DNA of 64,000 bases from Microcoleus sp. FACHB-1515 (lineage in GTDB: Bacteria > Cyanobacteriota > Cyanobacteriia > Elainellales > Elainellaceae). Where the stretch lies: assembly GCF_014696105.1 (NCBI RefSeq), contig NZ_JACJPO010000066.1, forward strand, positions 62,001-126,000, in the 5' to 3' direction. Positions 10,577-19,727 of the stretch are shown in pieces. A model generated the notes under the pieces. The model did not search any database. It saw only the letters and a list, made by a program, of their open reading frames with translations, and was not told the DNA's origin. The position numbers and the translations under genes were made by a program. The stretch's first letter is position 1; every line of letters begins with the position of its first letter.

Positions 10577-11843
10577 TACCGATTGATTGCTTCGCTAGGC
10601 TTGGGTGTCTGCCGCTCAAGCCAGTCATCAAACGCAGCGCGATCGATCGCAGCGGTCGCAGTTGCCGCATCAGCCGCAAGCCCAAACGCCGAAGCAGGAC
10701 GATCGGCCACCAGCGATTGGAAAAGAAGCGATCGAGCAAATCCGTAAATCCCAAAATGACTAAATTTTCCAGCTTGCGCCAGCGTTCATAGCGGTGGAGG
10801 ACACGAAGATCACCAATGTCTTCGTGGCGATCGTGTGCCTTCAAAATCACCTGTGCCAAGGCAGCAGCGTCACGAATGCCCAAATTCAAGCCTTGTCCGC
10901 CGACCGGATGGCAGCAGTGAGCTGCATCGCCAATCAGCGCGAGTCGAGCTTGCGTGTAGCGATCGCTGTGCATCAACTGGACGGGAAACAGCAAGCGATT
11001 TCCTTCCAGCGTCAGTTGGCCGAGCTTTCCCTGATAGCGGCGATCGAGTTCGGCTAAAAATGCGCGATCGTCAATCTGCATCAAGGCTTGCGCTTCGGCA
11101 TGAGGAGCGGTCAACACGATCTGACAGCGATTGTCGGGAAGCGGCAGGGTAGCAAACGGGCCACTTGACCAGAAATGTTCACGGGCGATCGAGCCGTGCG
11201 ATTTTTCAGGACGAATCACAGCGGTAATGCAGGATTGCCAGTACTGCCAGCCGTGCGTTGCAATTCCCGCTGCGGTGCGAATTGGCGATCGCGCTCCATC
11301 CGCAGCCACCAGCAGACGCGAGGCAATCTGGATTTTTTGCCCGTCCGCGTTGAGTGTCAGCCGAGTACGGTCAGGGTTGTAGTTCGCGTCGAGGACAGTT
11401 GCCGGACACAGCCACTCGACGTTTTCAGCATTCAAGAGCGCCTGTTGCAGCGCTTGCAGTAAAACGCAGTGTTCTGCGACGTAACCGAGTGCTGGCGTTC
11501 CTAAATCACGGGGTTGCAGCGCGACGACAGCGGGACAATCGGCATCCGCCAGATCGATCTGCTCAAAGGTGGTGATCTGCGGCAGAATTTGATTCCACAC
11601 GCCCAATCCGGCGAGAATGCGACCAGACATCAGCGAGATGTGATAGGCGCGACGCTGACTCAACCCGATCGAGCGCGGCTTCGCTTCAATTAAGGCAATC
11701 CGCAGGCCAGATTCTTTGAGCGCACAGGCCAACGTCAAGCCGACAATGCCCGCACCGACGATCGCCACATCGTAAGTTTGCACGTCAGGTCGCACGCCTG
11801 AAGGAGAAAGCTGCTGATCAAGCACCGTTTTTATACTTAACAA
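10548..11843 (-). CDS. FAD-dependent hydroxylase, UbiH/Coq6 family
   Basis: 431 residues. FAD-binding start YDVAIVGAGIVGLTLACAL, the middle LLVAADGARSPIRTAAG (DG motif), and the FAD ribityl motif ALIGDAAHCCHPVGGQGLNLGIRDA are intact. Homologues hydroxylate quinone rings; cyanobacteria make plastoquinone and no ubiquinone, so the real substrate is open. The C-terminus is arginine-rich (RRLGLRLMRQLRPLRS). The start is uncertain: the frame opens with TTG at 11843, a GTG lies at 11825, and neither has a clear ribosome site. Confidence 0.88.
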   Translation of the reverse strand: MLSIKTVLDQQLSPSGVRPDVQTYDVAIVGAGIVGLTLACALKESGLRIALIEAKPRSIGLSQRRAYHISLMSGRILAGLGVWNQILPQITTFEQIDLADADCPAVVALQPRDLGTPALGYVAEHCVLLQALQQALLNAENVEWLCPATVLDANYNPDRTRLTLNADGQKIQIASRLLVAADGARSPIRTAAGIATHGWQYWQSCITAVIRPEKSHGSIAREHFWSSGPFATLPLPDNRCQIVLTAPHAEAQALMQIDDRAFLAELDRRYQGKLGQLTLEGNRLLFPVQLMHSDRYTQARLALIGDAAHCCHPVGGQGLNLGIRDAAALAQVILKAHDRHEDIGDLRVLHRYERWRKLENLVILGFTDLLDRFFSNRWWPIVLLRRLGLRLMRQLRPLRSIALRLMTGLSGRHPSLAKQSIGTKLRSTRAE

Positions 11844-11925
11844 ATTGCAACAGATATTTTCATTCTGCCGCGATCGCCTGCTCTAAGCAACCTCCATCAA
11901 GTTGTAGAGGCGATCGCGGCAGTCG

Positions 11926-12942
11926 CTAACCGATTGCTTCAAAGCGCGTGCGAATGATGCGTTCTCCCGGTTGGCGATCGACTGCTGACAAGCCCAAATC
12001 CCGCACGACAAACGATCGTTGCAGCCAGCGATCGAAGCCGTCATAGCGCGGCGTGAACGAACTGCGACCGTGAACCGTGCGGCGATTGTCGATGCAGAGC
12101 AGATCTCCGGTGTCAAGCTTGATGCCGCGATAGACCGAGGCGATCGCCGCTTGCAGGGCAGCCAGTGCTGCTTCTGCGGCGGGCGTCATCGCTTCCATCA
12201 AGTCTTCGTCATAGTTCAAAAACGGATCGTGGCGATTGCCATAAAGGACGGGCAGCACTTTTCCGTTCGCTTTGGTGCCCTGCACGTTACCAAACGAGTA
12301 GTCGATTCCCGTGCGGTAGAGCGGCTGAAACAGCAAGTCGCGATGCTCATCAGACAGCAGCGGTAGGGCGTGAGCGATGCTGGCGTAGGTCGTTTCAGCT
12401 AGGCGATCGTGGTCAGGCCGCAGGCAAAACAGCAGCAGAAATTCTGGCGGGTAAGGATGAAAAACAGTTTCCCGATGAAACTGCAAGCGCGTCTGAGAAC
12501 CGCCCGACGACTGAACGCGCTCACTGCCTTTCACTGGGGCGAGGCTTTGAAACAAATCGCCGTTTTTTTCTTGAATGTAGGACACCAAATGGCCTAATCG
12601 ACTGCCGACCATTGCCAAACAGCGTTCGCTCACATACGTCGTTTTGTGAATCGATCGCCTACCGTCCAGCGGCGTTTGTGTGCGGTACAAACCGGGATCG
12701 ATCGGCAGGCCGCGCAAGAGCAAAACGCCTTCGGCATTCGATCGCACCTGAAATTCCAGCAGCGATCGCCGCACGGCTCTGGGCATCTCGTCCGCCCGCA
12801 TTTCACAGTCAAACAAAAACGCTTCGGTTTCGCGGTAAGGATTTGGTCCCGGTGCAAGAAACAAATCCATTGTTTCTGACTCAAACCCGCTACAGTCGAT
12901 GATTTGCACGTCCGCAGTCGGCATCGTTGTTGCTTGCAGCAC
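11926..12942 (-). CDS. Fe(II)/2-oxoglutarate oxygenase, clavaminate synthase/AsnO-VioC-like
   Basis: About 338 residues of the TauD/TfdA superfamily. Iron ligands: His156 and Glu158 in QFHRETVFH, and distal His291 in RRTVHGRSSF; Arg305 in FDRWLQR should bind 2-oxoglutarate. The H-x-E triad (not H-x-D) and the C-terminal DRWLQR block are typical of amino-acid beta-hydroxylases such as asparagine oxygenase and arginine hydroxylases used in peptide natural products. No peptide synthetase gene is near. The GTG at 12942 is chosen because an AGAAGGGGGG ribosome site lies six bases upstream; an ATG 18 bases further in (12924) is the alternative. Confidence 0.8.
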   Translation of the reverse strand: MLQATTMPTADVQIIDCSGFESETMDLFLAPGPNPYRETEAFLFDCEMRADEMPRAVRRSLLEFQVRSNAEGVLLLRGLPIDPGLYRTQTPLDGRRSIHKTTYVSERCLAMVGSRLGHLVSYIQEKNGDLFQSLAPVKGSERVQSSGGSQTRLQFHRETVFHPYPPEFLLLFCLRPDHDRLAETTYASIAHALPLLSDEHRDLLFQPLYRTGIDYSFGNVQGTKANGKVLPVLYGNRHDPFLNYDEDLMEAMTPAAEAALAALQAAIASVYRGIKLDTGDLLCIDNRRTVHGRSSFTPRYDGFDRWLQRSFVVRDLGLSAVDRQPGERIIRTRFEAIG

Positions 12943-13200
12943 GGTTTTCCCCCCTTCTATCAACTTTTAAGAATCTGCACCCAAAGGCGCAAGATCATCC
13001 TAGCGATTTCCCCCGGACGGCGATCGCAGTGAACGGCGCGATCGGCCTTCGCTGCCAGGATTAATGCTCGAATTCCTTGATCCCCGCTTGTTTGCAAATA
13101 CCAAATTGACAAAGCAGTCCTGCGCCACAGATGCAGATTGAAGAAATACGCTGCTGCATTTTTGCTCAAGCGTTGAAGAGTATTGAATTGCAAAAACGAG

Positions 13201-15099
13201 CTACTGTGGCTGAGCATTTGCCGGATCGGTGACGGTCACGCCCAGCGTAAAATTCGTTTCGCGATCGGCAATGACTTCGACAATGTATCGACCTGTCTCA
13301 GACGTGCTTCCCTGCCAGAATCCAATATTGGATGCATCCTCCACTAGATCGCCGTTGGGATAGCGAATGTTGAGACTGGCCTGTCCGGGTTCTACAAGTT
13401 CGGCAGAAAGAATTTGCCCCTCTTGAACGTTGACCAAATAGCGACGAACCAGCAGCGGATCGACCCGATTGGAAATTTGGACTCCTTGATCGCCGGGAAC
13501 AACATTAAGCTGCGTCGTGTCGATTTGCGGCTCTGGCTCTGGTGATGGCGTGGGTGTCGGGGTGGGACTGGGATCTGGAGCGGGATCAAGGCTGACGCTG
13601 AGCCTATAGTCGCTTTGCTCCACACCGCGCACGGGTTGCAGCCGAATCGTATAGTCTCCTGTAAAGTCCAAGGGGCCTGACCAGCGCTGGACGCGATCGC
13701 TGTTTTCTCCCGCCGGACTGCCATCAGGCGCAATTACCGTCATCAACACACCTTCACCTTGAATCGCTGCCGTCAGCACCTCATTTTGCTGACCTGTGAC
13801 CACGAAGTTTGCGGTTTCATTCGATCGCAACGCACCATTCACATTTGTGCTGTCTCCTGCCGTCAAGTTCAACGCCTGCGTAAATTCGCTGGGCGTTGGA
13901 GAAGCCGTCGGCGTCGGGCTGGGTGTCGGCGTTATTGTTGCGCTGGGCGTCGGCGTGGGAGTGGTGCGATCGCTTGTCCGCACGCCGCTGACAACGGCAT
14001 ACGCGCCAATCAACGTGACGATCGCCAGCCCCAACCCGATCATGAATACGGCCAGCGGATTTTCCCAAATCGAAGGAGCGGGCGTTGGCACAATGGGATC
14101 GAGCGATCGCGGCGCCTGCTGCGTGGGTGGATTTGGATCGGGGCGGCGACCAACTGCAACCGTTGCCATCTGCGACCCGACCGTTGGCGGCGTTGGCGTG
14201 GGGGTGGGCAGCGGTTGCGGCGCGGCTGGGGGGGCGATCGTTGGCGGTGTGGCAGCGGGATTAGTCAATGCTTGCAGGGCTTGCGCCAGTTCGCTGACGT
14301 TTTGATAGCGCTGATCGGGGCGATAGTTGAGCATTCGATCGAGAATTTGCCCGAAGCCCGGACTGACAGTGGCATAGGGTCGCCAGTTCCAGGAGAAAGT
14401 GCGATCGTCATACATTTGATTCGGTTCGCGTCCGGTCAGCAGCACCAGACAGGTGACGGCCAAGGCGTATAGATCGCTACTGGGAAAAGCGTTTCCGGTC
14501 TGCATCTGTTCGCTGGGCGCGTAGCCCAATTTGCCGACTGTGGTGTGCTGTGGCACGGTTTCGAGCGACTGGACGCGGGTGACAATTTCTTTAACGACGC
14601 CAAAGTCGATCAGGACAGGAAGATGGTCGCGCCGCCTGAGCATGATGTTGTCGGGCGCGATGTCGCGGTGAATAATGCCTCTGGCGTGGATGTGGGCAAG
14701 GACGGGCAAAAGCTGCTGGACAAGCTGCAAAACTTCGGCTTCGCTGAAGGTTGAACCTGCGGCTTTGCGATCGTTCAACAGTTCGCGATAGGTTTTTCCT
14801 TCAACGTAATCTTGCACCAAAAATAGACGCTGATTTTCCTCAAAGGTGGCGCGAAATTGAGGAATTTGTGGATGCTGAATTTGATAGAGAATTGCAGCTT
14901 CGCGCTGAAATAATTCTTTCGATTTATCGATCGCATACGCACCCGTTTGAATGGGGATAAATTCTTTCAGGGCGCACAGTTCATTAAAGCGGCCTTGGTC
15001 TTCTGCCAGGTAGGTGCGCCCAAATCCGCCCTGACCGAGGACGCGACTGATGCGATAGCGATTTTGTAAAACAGATCCGGCAGGAATAGGAGATTGCAT
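13201..15099 (-). CDS. Ser/Thr protein kinase with transmembrane helix and two PPC-like domains
   Basis: 632 residues. Kinase domain 14-280: glycine loop LGQGGFGRTYLAED, Lys in CALKEF, catalytic Asp146 and DFG at about 165. The catalytic loop reads HRDIAPDN, so the usual lysine two residues after the aspartate is alanine. A Pro-rich linker (about 280-345) leads to one membrane helix (about 350-372), then Thr/Pro repeats, then two beta-rich domains (about 405-507 and 530-625) ending in SDYRLSV and TNFTLGV blocks typical of bacterial pre-peptidase C-terminal domains. It is divergent from an FHA-bearing penicillin-binding protein. Confidence 0.9.
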   Translation of the reverse strand: MQSPIPAGSVLQNRYRISRVLGQGGFGRTYLAEDQGRFNELCALKEFIPIQTGAYAIDKSKELFQREAAILYQIQHPQIPQFRATFEENQRLFLVQDYVEGKTYRELLNDRKAAGSTFSEAEVLQLVQQLLPVLAHIHARGIIHRDIAPDNIMLRRRDHLPVLIDFGVVKEIVTRVQSLETVPQHTTVGKLGYAPSEQMQTGNAFPSSDLYALAVTCLVLLTGREPNQMYDDRTFSWNWRPYATVSPGFGQILDRMLNYRPDQRYQNVSELAQALQALTNPAATPPTIAPPAAPQPLPTPTPTPPTVGSQMATVAVGRRPDPNPPTQQAPRSLDPIVPTPAPSIWENPLAVFMIGLGLAIVTLIGAYAVVSGVRTSDRTTPTPTPSATITPTPSPTPTASPTPSEFTQALNLTAGDSTNVNGALRSNETANFVVTGQQNEVLTAAIQGEGVLMTVIAPDGSPAGENSDRVQRWSGPLDFTGDYTIRLQPVRGVEQSDYRLSVSLDPAPDPSPTPTPTPSPEPEPQIDTTQLNVVPGDQGVQISNRVDPLLVRRYLVNVQEGQILSAELVEPGQASLNIRYPNGDLVEDASNIGFWQGSTSETGRYIVEVIADRETNFTLGVTVTDPANAQPQ

Positions 15100-15548
15100 A
15101 GCAGCGTGATTTAACTGTCCTCACAGTTGATTTTAGAGTTGCCGTTCGCTTTTTGGGCAGTTGCCAAAAATTCGTGCCGCTTTGAGCGAACGTGACCTGA
15201 GCAAGCGTCCGAGTCGGATGGCCGCGATCGATTGTTGCTCCTGCAAAAGTTGAAGCGGGATTGTTCGCTTTGTTCCCTTTTGCCGCCAGCCTGCAAAGTC
15301 AAATCATCTCGCAAAATTAAGCCAAACTCTCTACGTTCGGATTGAAGAAACAGCAAAAACCAATGTCAATTCGGAAAATAAGTAAAATTTTGATGCAATC
15401 TTGCGCTGTTCAGGTTGCAAGCGCGATCGTGCGAATTTTCCTGAGCGAAAGTGGACGCTATGAGTAGAATAGTGGCTAACAGATTGCGGAATTTGTTCAA
15501 GCCGCTGTGTTTCCTATCTGTTGAGCCTTTTGCACCTGCACCGGACGC
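15100..15548. other. Divergent intergenic region between kinase and PBP genes
   Basis: 449 bases without a credible gene. It must hold the promoters of both divergent genes. A TAGAAT box near 15464 could be the -10 of the PBP gene. The middle part (15230-15330) is rich in short direct similarity but shows no convincing hairpin or operator. Confidence 0.5.
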
Positions 15549-17822
15549 ATGACACCTTCGCCGCCTTCGCCGCCCACTCCGCCACCGAATCGCCCCAAAA
15601 CCATCATGGGCGCACTCACGCAAGCTGTTCAAACCGTGCAGGCGCGGGTGGACTTCTCAAAGCTCGCTTTGAAGCCAAACGCCAAAGTGCCGGAACTTTG
15701 GGTGCAAGAAGCAGACGCGCCCAAAGCCGAAGTTTATCCGCTGCTGGGCGATCGCTACGTCGTCGGTCGCAGTTCCAAATCCAGCGATATCGTCGTTCGC
15801 AATCCGGTCGTCAGTCAGGTTCACGCTTCGCTCGTCCGCGACCCCAAGCGTCCCGACACCTTCATTCTCAAAGACGAAAATTCCACAAACGGCATTTATC
15901 GCGGCAAGCGCAGGCTCGATCGCCTACCGCTGCGACATGGCGACGTGCTGACTTTGGGGCCGCCCGATCTCGCTGCTGCCGTGCGCGTTCAATATCACTA
16001 TCCGCCGCCCTGGTACGTGAAAGGAGCGCAGTACGGGCTGTATGGCTTTACGGGACTGACGGCGATCGCTGCTTTGTGGGTGGGTGTGCAGTGGCAGCGC
16101 TTTTCGGTTCGGCCTTTGCCGCAGTCGGTGCAGGGACCCGTGATTGTGACGGCACGCGATAACGAGACGTTGTTGCGATCGAACGAAAACCGCAGCCATC
16201 AAGAACTCGAAAATCTCAGCGAGTTCTCGCCCTATCTGGCTGATGCCGTAATTGCCTCGGAAGATTCGCGCTACTACTGGCATTTGGGCGTCGATCCGAT
16301 CGGCATTACTCGCGCTTTGGTGACAAACATTCAAACCAGCAGTTTGCGCGAAGGCGGCAGTACGCTCACTCAGCAGCTTGCCCGCAGCATTTTCCGCGAA
16401 TATGTCGGCACAGAAGATTCGGCAGGCCGCAAGCTGCGCGAAGCCGTTGCCGCCCTCAAGCTCGAAACGTTTTACAGCAAAGATTATTTGCTGCTGACCT
16501 ACCTGAATCGCGTCTACTTGGGCAACGGGGCGTATGGCTTCGAGGATGCCGCCCAGTTCTATTTCGGCAAATCGGCTCGCGACCTTGACCTGTCTGAAGC
16601 CGCAACGCTAGCTGGAATTTTGCCCGCCCCCAACGCTTTTAATCCTGTCCGCGACTATCAAACCGCAGTGGAATATCGCGATCGCGTCCTCACTCGCATG
16701 GCGGCTCAGGGCAGAATTTCCCAAGAAGAAGCGCAGCGTGCCCGTCGATCGCGCATTGTCATCAATCCCGATGCGATCGAAGAACTCCGCAGTACGATCG
16801 CCCCGTATTTCTACAGTCAAGTTTTCAACGAACTCGAAGAACTGCTTGGCACGCAGTTGGCGAACGAAGGCAACTTCATCGTCCAAAGCAGCCTCAACCC
16901 GCAAATGCAGCAAAAGGCCGAAAGTTCGCTGCGGCAGGCGATCGACTCGGACGGCGCGGCGGTCGGATTTTCGCAGGGCGCGATCGCTACAATCGACCCG
17001 ACAACCGGAGAGGTGTTAGCGCTCGTCGGTGGCTATGACTATGAGCAAAGCCAGTTCAATCGAGCAACGCAGGCGTATCGGCAACCCGGATCGACCTTCA
17101 AAGTGTTTGCCTACACCAGAGCGATCGAGCAGGGCATTTCTCCGGGCGAATCGTTCTCCTGTGCGCCTTTGGATTGGGAAGGACAAACGTTTGCAGGCTG
17201 TCGATCGGGTGGTGGCAGCGTGTCGATGGCGACCGGACTAGCGCAGTCTGAGAACGTCGTCGCGTTGCGCGTGGCGCAAGAGGTTGGGCTAGACAACGTA
17301 GCGCAAGAAGCAAGACGCATGGGCATCACTTCAGAACTCAGCATCAATCCTGGTTTGATTTTGGGGCAAAGTGAAGTGACGCTGCTGGAGATGACTGGAG
17401 CATTCGGCGTTCTTGCCAATCAAGGCGTTCGCAACAAGCCACACACAATCAACCGCATTTTCGACAGCAGCGATTGCGAAAATCCGCAAGATGTCAACAC
17501 CTGCCGTGTAATTTACGATGCTGGGCAAGACCCGCAGACAAACGTGGCAACTTTGCCGCCGGAAGTGGCTGCAACCATGACGGACTTGCTGCAAGGTGTA
17601 GTTGCGGGGGGAACGGGTCGCAGGGCTGCGATCGGACTGGGTGAAGCAGGCAAAACCGGAACGACAAATGACAACGTAGATTTGTGGTTCATCGGCTATG
17701 TTCCGCGCGATAACCTGGTGACAGGCATTTGGCTGGGCAATGATGACAACTCACCGACTGATGGCAGCAGCGGCAACGCCGCACAGCTTTGGGGTGACTA
17801 CATGCGGCAAGTCGTGCGCTGA
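15549..17822 (+). CDS. Class A penicillin-binding protein with N-terminal FHA domain
   Basis: 757 residues. A forkhead-associated domain (about 62-145: YVVGRSSKSSDIVVRNP, SQVHASL, ENSTNGIYRG) reads phosphothreonine. One membrane helix follows (about 163-182), then a GT51 transglycosylase domain (catalytic Glu near 238 in ASEDSRYYWH; GGSTLTQQLAR) and a transpeptidase domain with STFK (Ser515), SEN and KTGTT motifs. It polymerises and cross-links peptidoglycan in the periplasm, with the FHA domain in the cytoplasm. FHA-PBP1 fusions are known in cyanobacteria. The Pro-rich start could instead begin at Met20. Confidence 0.94.
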   Translation: MTPSPPSPPTPPPNRPKTIMGALTQAVQTVQARVDFSKLALKPNAKVPELWVQEADAPKAEVYPLLGDRYVVGRSSKSSDIVVRNPVVSQVHASLVRDPKRPDTFILKDENSTNGIYRGKRRLDRLPLRHGDVLTLGPPDLAAAVRVQYHYPPPWYVKGAQYGLYGFTGLTAIAALWVGVQWQRFSVRPLPQSVQGPVIVTARDNETLLRSNENRSHQELENLSEFSPYLADAVIASEDSRYYWHLGVDPIGITRALVTNIQTSSLREGGSTLTQQLARSIFREYVGTEDSAGRKLREAVAALKLETFYSKDYLLLTYLNRVYLGNGAYGFEDAAQFYFGKSARDLDLSEAATLAGILPAPNAFNPVRDYQTAVEYRDRVLTRMAAQGRISQEEAQRARRSRIVINPDAIEELRSTIAPYFYSQVFNELEELLGTQLANEGNFIVQSSLNPQMQQKAESSLRQAIDSDGAAVGFSQGAIATIDPTTGEVLALVGGYDYEQSQFNRATQAYRQPGSTFKVFAYTRAIEQGISPGESFSCAPLDWEGQTFAGCRSGGGSVSMATGLAQSENVVALRVAQEVGLDNVAQEARRMGITSELSINPGLILGQSEVTLLEMTGAFGVLANQGVRNKPHTINRIFDSSDCENPQDVNTCRVIYDAGQDPQTNVATLPPEVAATMTDLLQGVVAGGTGRRAAIGLGEAGKTGTTNDNVDLWFIGYVPRDNLVTGIWLGNDDNSPTDGSSGNAAQLWGDYMRQVVR

Positions 17823-17945
17823 CGCCATTACGAATTGTGCTTTTGATGAACGATTATTAAAAATTAATGAAAAAATTTAGCTAGAATCTGCGGTCTTTGG
17901 CGTTTTGTAGCTGCCATTTTGCGGTAGATCGGATATGATCACAGC

Positions 17946-18037
17946 GAAACGAGTTCGCGTAGCGCTCCTTTGAGGAAGATGCTTCCTCCCTAGGGTCGAA
18001 CCGGACTAGCCCCTAATCATTTGGCTTGGAGAGGATC
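17946..18037 (+). promoter_or_regulatory. Structured 5' leader of the RNA-binding protein gene
   Basis: A TATGAT box (17934-17939) predicts a start near 17946 and a leader of about 90 bases. It holds GCGAA/TTCGC, a perfect GAGGAAG-ATG-CTTCCTC hairpin (about 17975-17991), then a TAGGG/CCCTA pairing just before the ribosome site. Cyanobacterial rbp genes are cold-induced and have conserved leaders; a role here as a cold-responsive switch is inference. Confidence 0.55.
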
Positions 18038-18343
18038 GTGACTATTTACATTGGCAACCTGTCGTTTCAGGCTACCGAAGAAGATCTGCGTGAAGTATTT
18101 GCTGAATACGGCAAGGTGAGCCGCATCAGCCTCCCCACCGATCGCGAAACGGGCAGAAAGCGCGGCTTCGCATTTGTCGAGATGGAAGACGAAGCCAAAG
18201 AAGATTTGGCGATCGCTGAACTCGATGGGGCAGAATGGCTCGGTCGTGAAATTCGCGTCAACAAAGCCAAACCCCGCGAAAGTGCAGGCGGTGGCGGTGG
18301 TGGCGGTGGTCGTCGCAATGGCGGCGGCTTCCCCAGAGGCTAA
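18038..18343 (+). CDS. rbp: RRM-type RNA-binding protein (Rbp)
   Basis: About 101 residues: one RNA recognition motif with RNP2 (IYIGNL) and RNP1 (KRGFAFVEM), followed by a glycine-rich tail (GGGGGGGGRRNGGG). Cyanobacterial Rbp proteins of this kind bind mRNA, respond to cold and help localise photosystem mRNAs. The GTG at 18038 is chosen because GGAGAGG lies just upstream; the TTG at 18026 would place the ribosome site inside the gene. Confidence 0.92.
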   Translation: MTIYIGNLSFQATEEDLREVFAEYGKVSRISLPTDRETGRKRGFAFVEMEDEAKEDLAIAELDGAEWLGREIRVNKAKPRESAGGGGGGGGRRNGGGFPRG

Positions 18344-18555
18344 ACAGTTGATTCTCCCTCTCTAACCCGTTGAAATTAGCGCAGTCAAGATGATTGATCG
18401 GCCTGTGTAGGATATCTACGCGGGCTAATGCTGCATGTGGTGAGGCAGGTTATGTGAAAAGGCGCGGCATCGAGTTTGTCGCGATCGCGCAGAGCAGCAA
18501 AGTATAATGCTCAAATTAGGCGATCGCTGCACTCGTTGTTAATTTTTTATAGCCT

Positions 18556-19143
18556 TTGAAACTTTCTGCTCCCACCGAACTGCTCTGGGCTTTAATCGGC
18601 CTGATTTTGACGATCGGTGGAACCTTTCTGGAAGGCTTCATCTTGAATGCGCCTTGGGACTGGAGCCGTCACGGACTGCAAGCCTACGCGATCGGCGTCA
18701 CGTTTCAAATTGGTGCAGTTTTGTTTGTTGGCTTTCTAGGCGGACGCAATGCAGCAGCAATTTCACAAATTGCCTACGTCCTAATTGGGCTGACTTGGCG
18801 CGATGTATTCGGTCAAGGCGGCGGTTTTGACTACATTCATCATCCTTCGTTTGGTTATTTGCTGGGCTTTATTCCGGGTGCTTGGCTGTGCGGCCATTTG
18901 GCCTTTCGTTTGCCGTCGCGCCTCGAATCGCTTGCTTTTAGTGGCCTAGCCGGACTGGTTGTGATTCACGCGATCGGTCTCACCTACCTGTTGATCGGTT
19001 CTGTAACGGGCTGGGTGCAGTCGCCATTGTCCTTGTGGCAGGCGATTTTGACCTACTCGGTGTATCCAATTCCTGCTCAGTTGGCGATCGTCTGCGCTGC
19101 TACCGTTCTCGCTTTCGGACTCAGACTGCTGCTGTTTTACTAA
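18556..19143 (+). CDS. bioY: BioY-type biotin transporter subunit
   Basis: 195 residues with about six membrane helices. The BioY pattern is visible: an early helix, then FLGGRNAAAISQIAYVLIGL, GFDYIHHPSFGYLLGFIPGAW, and a final set of helices. It is the substrate-binding membrane subunit of an energy-coupling-factor biotin importer, with ATPase subunits elsewhere. The only usable start is a TTG at 18556, because a stop codon (TAG, 18550) precedes it in frame. lspA follows after seven bases. Confidence 0.85.
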   Translation: MKLSAPTELLWALIGLILTIGGTFLEGFILNAPWDWSRHGLQAYAIGVTFQIGAVLFVGFLGGRNAAAISQIAYVLIGLTWRDVFGQGGGFDYIHHPSFGYLLGFIPGAWLCGHLAFRLPSRLESLAFSGLAGLVVIHAIGLTYLLIGSVTGWVQSPLSLWQAILTYSVYPIPAQLAIVCAATVLAFGLRLLLFY

Positions 19144-19150
19144 CCTTCCC

Positions 19151-19630
19151 ATGCCGCTTCGCAATCAGACTTTTTGGATCATTGCCTTTGTCTGCATCAT
19201 GCTTGACCAGTTGACGAAGTACTGGACGGTGCAGGCAATGCAGCTTGGGCAATCGATTCCCGTCTGGCCGGGGGTACTGAACTTTACCTACGTCCTCAAT
19301 CCCGGTGCAGCGTGGGGATTATTTAGCGAGTTTCCGCTGCTGCTGCGATCGCTCTCTTTAATCGTCAGTCTGGGGTTGATGTGGATGGGCGCATTCAGTC
19401 GGCTCAACCGCTGGGAGCAAGTGAGTTTTGGCTTTTTGCTCGGCGGAGCACTTGGGAATGGCATCGATCGCTTCGTCGCCGGAGAAGTTGTGGATTTTCT
19501 GCAATTTGCCTTCATCAACTTTCCGGTTTTCAATTTGGCGGATGTGTTCATTAACATCGGCGTTGGCTGTCTGCTCGTGGTTTTGTTTCGCAAGCCGCCC
19601 GCCACAAACGGCAAGCGATCGAACAGCTAG
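19151..19630 (+). CDS. lspA: Lipoprotein signal peptidase (signal peptidase II)
   Basis: 159 residues, four membrane helices. It cleaves the signal peptide from diacylglyceryl-modified prolipoproteins. The family blocks LDQLTKYW, NPGAAWGLFSE, GNGIDRF (Asp106) and FNLADVFINIG (Asp131) are all present; the two aspartates are the catalytic pair. It is seven bases after bioY and likely co-transcribed. Ycf48, encoded 0.5 kb downstream, is a predicted lipoprotein substrate. Confidence 0.95.
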   Translation: MPLRNQTFWIIAFVCIMLDQLTKYWTVQAMQLGQSIPVWPGVLNFTYVLNPGAAWGLFSEFPLLLRSLSLIVSLGLMWMGAFSRLNRWEQVSFGFLLGGALGNGIDRFVAGEVVDFLQFAFINFPVFNLADVFINIGVGCLLVVLFRKPPATNGKRSNS

Positions 19631-19727
19631 CCGCAATAGGCAGTAGCAAATTCCGTCTGAAGGAACACTTTATGTCATAATCTTTTACAGAGATTTAAGG
19701 AAAGGACGCAACTGTCCTTTAGGAATC

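Noticed and set aside
12960-13217. 85-codon minus-strand frame between the oxygenase and kinase genes
   Set aside because: It overlaps the kinase stop region, has no ribosome site and no recognisable motif; composition is not clearly coding.
15521-16162. 213-codon plus-strand frame overlapping the PBP gene start
   Set aside because: Shadow frame of the FHA-PBP gene, Arg/Ser-rich, with no independent motif.
17990-18015. GGGTCGAACCGG resembling a tRNA T-arm
   Set aside because: No D-arm, anticodon arm or acceptor stem can be formed around it; it belongs to the rbp leader.
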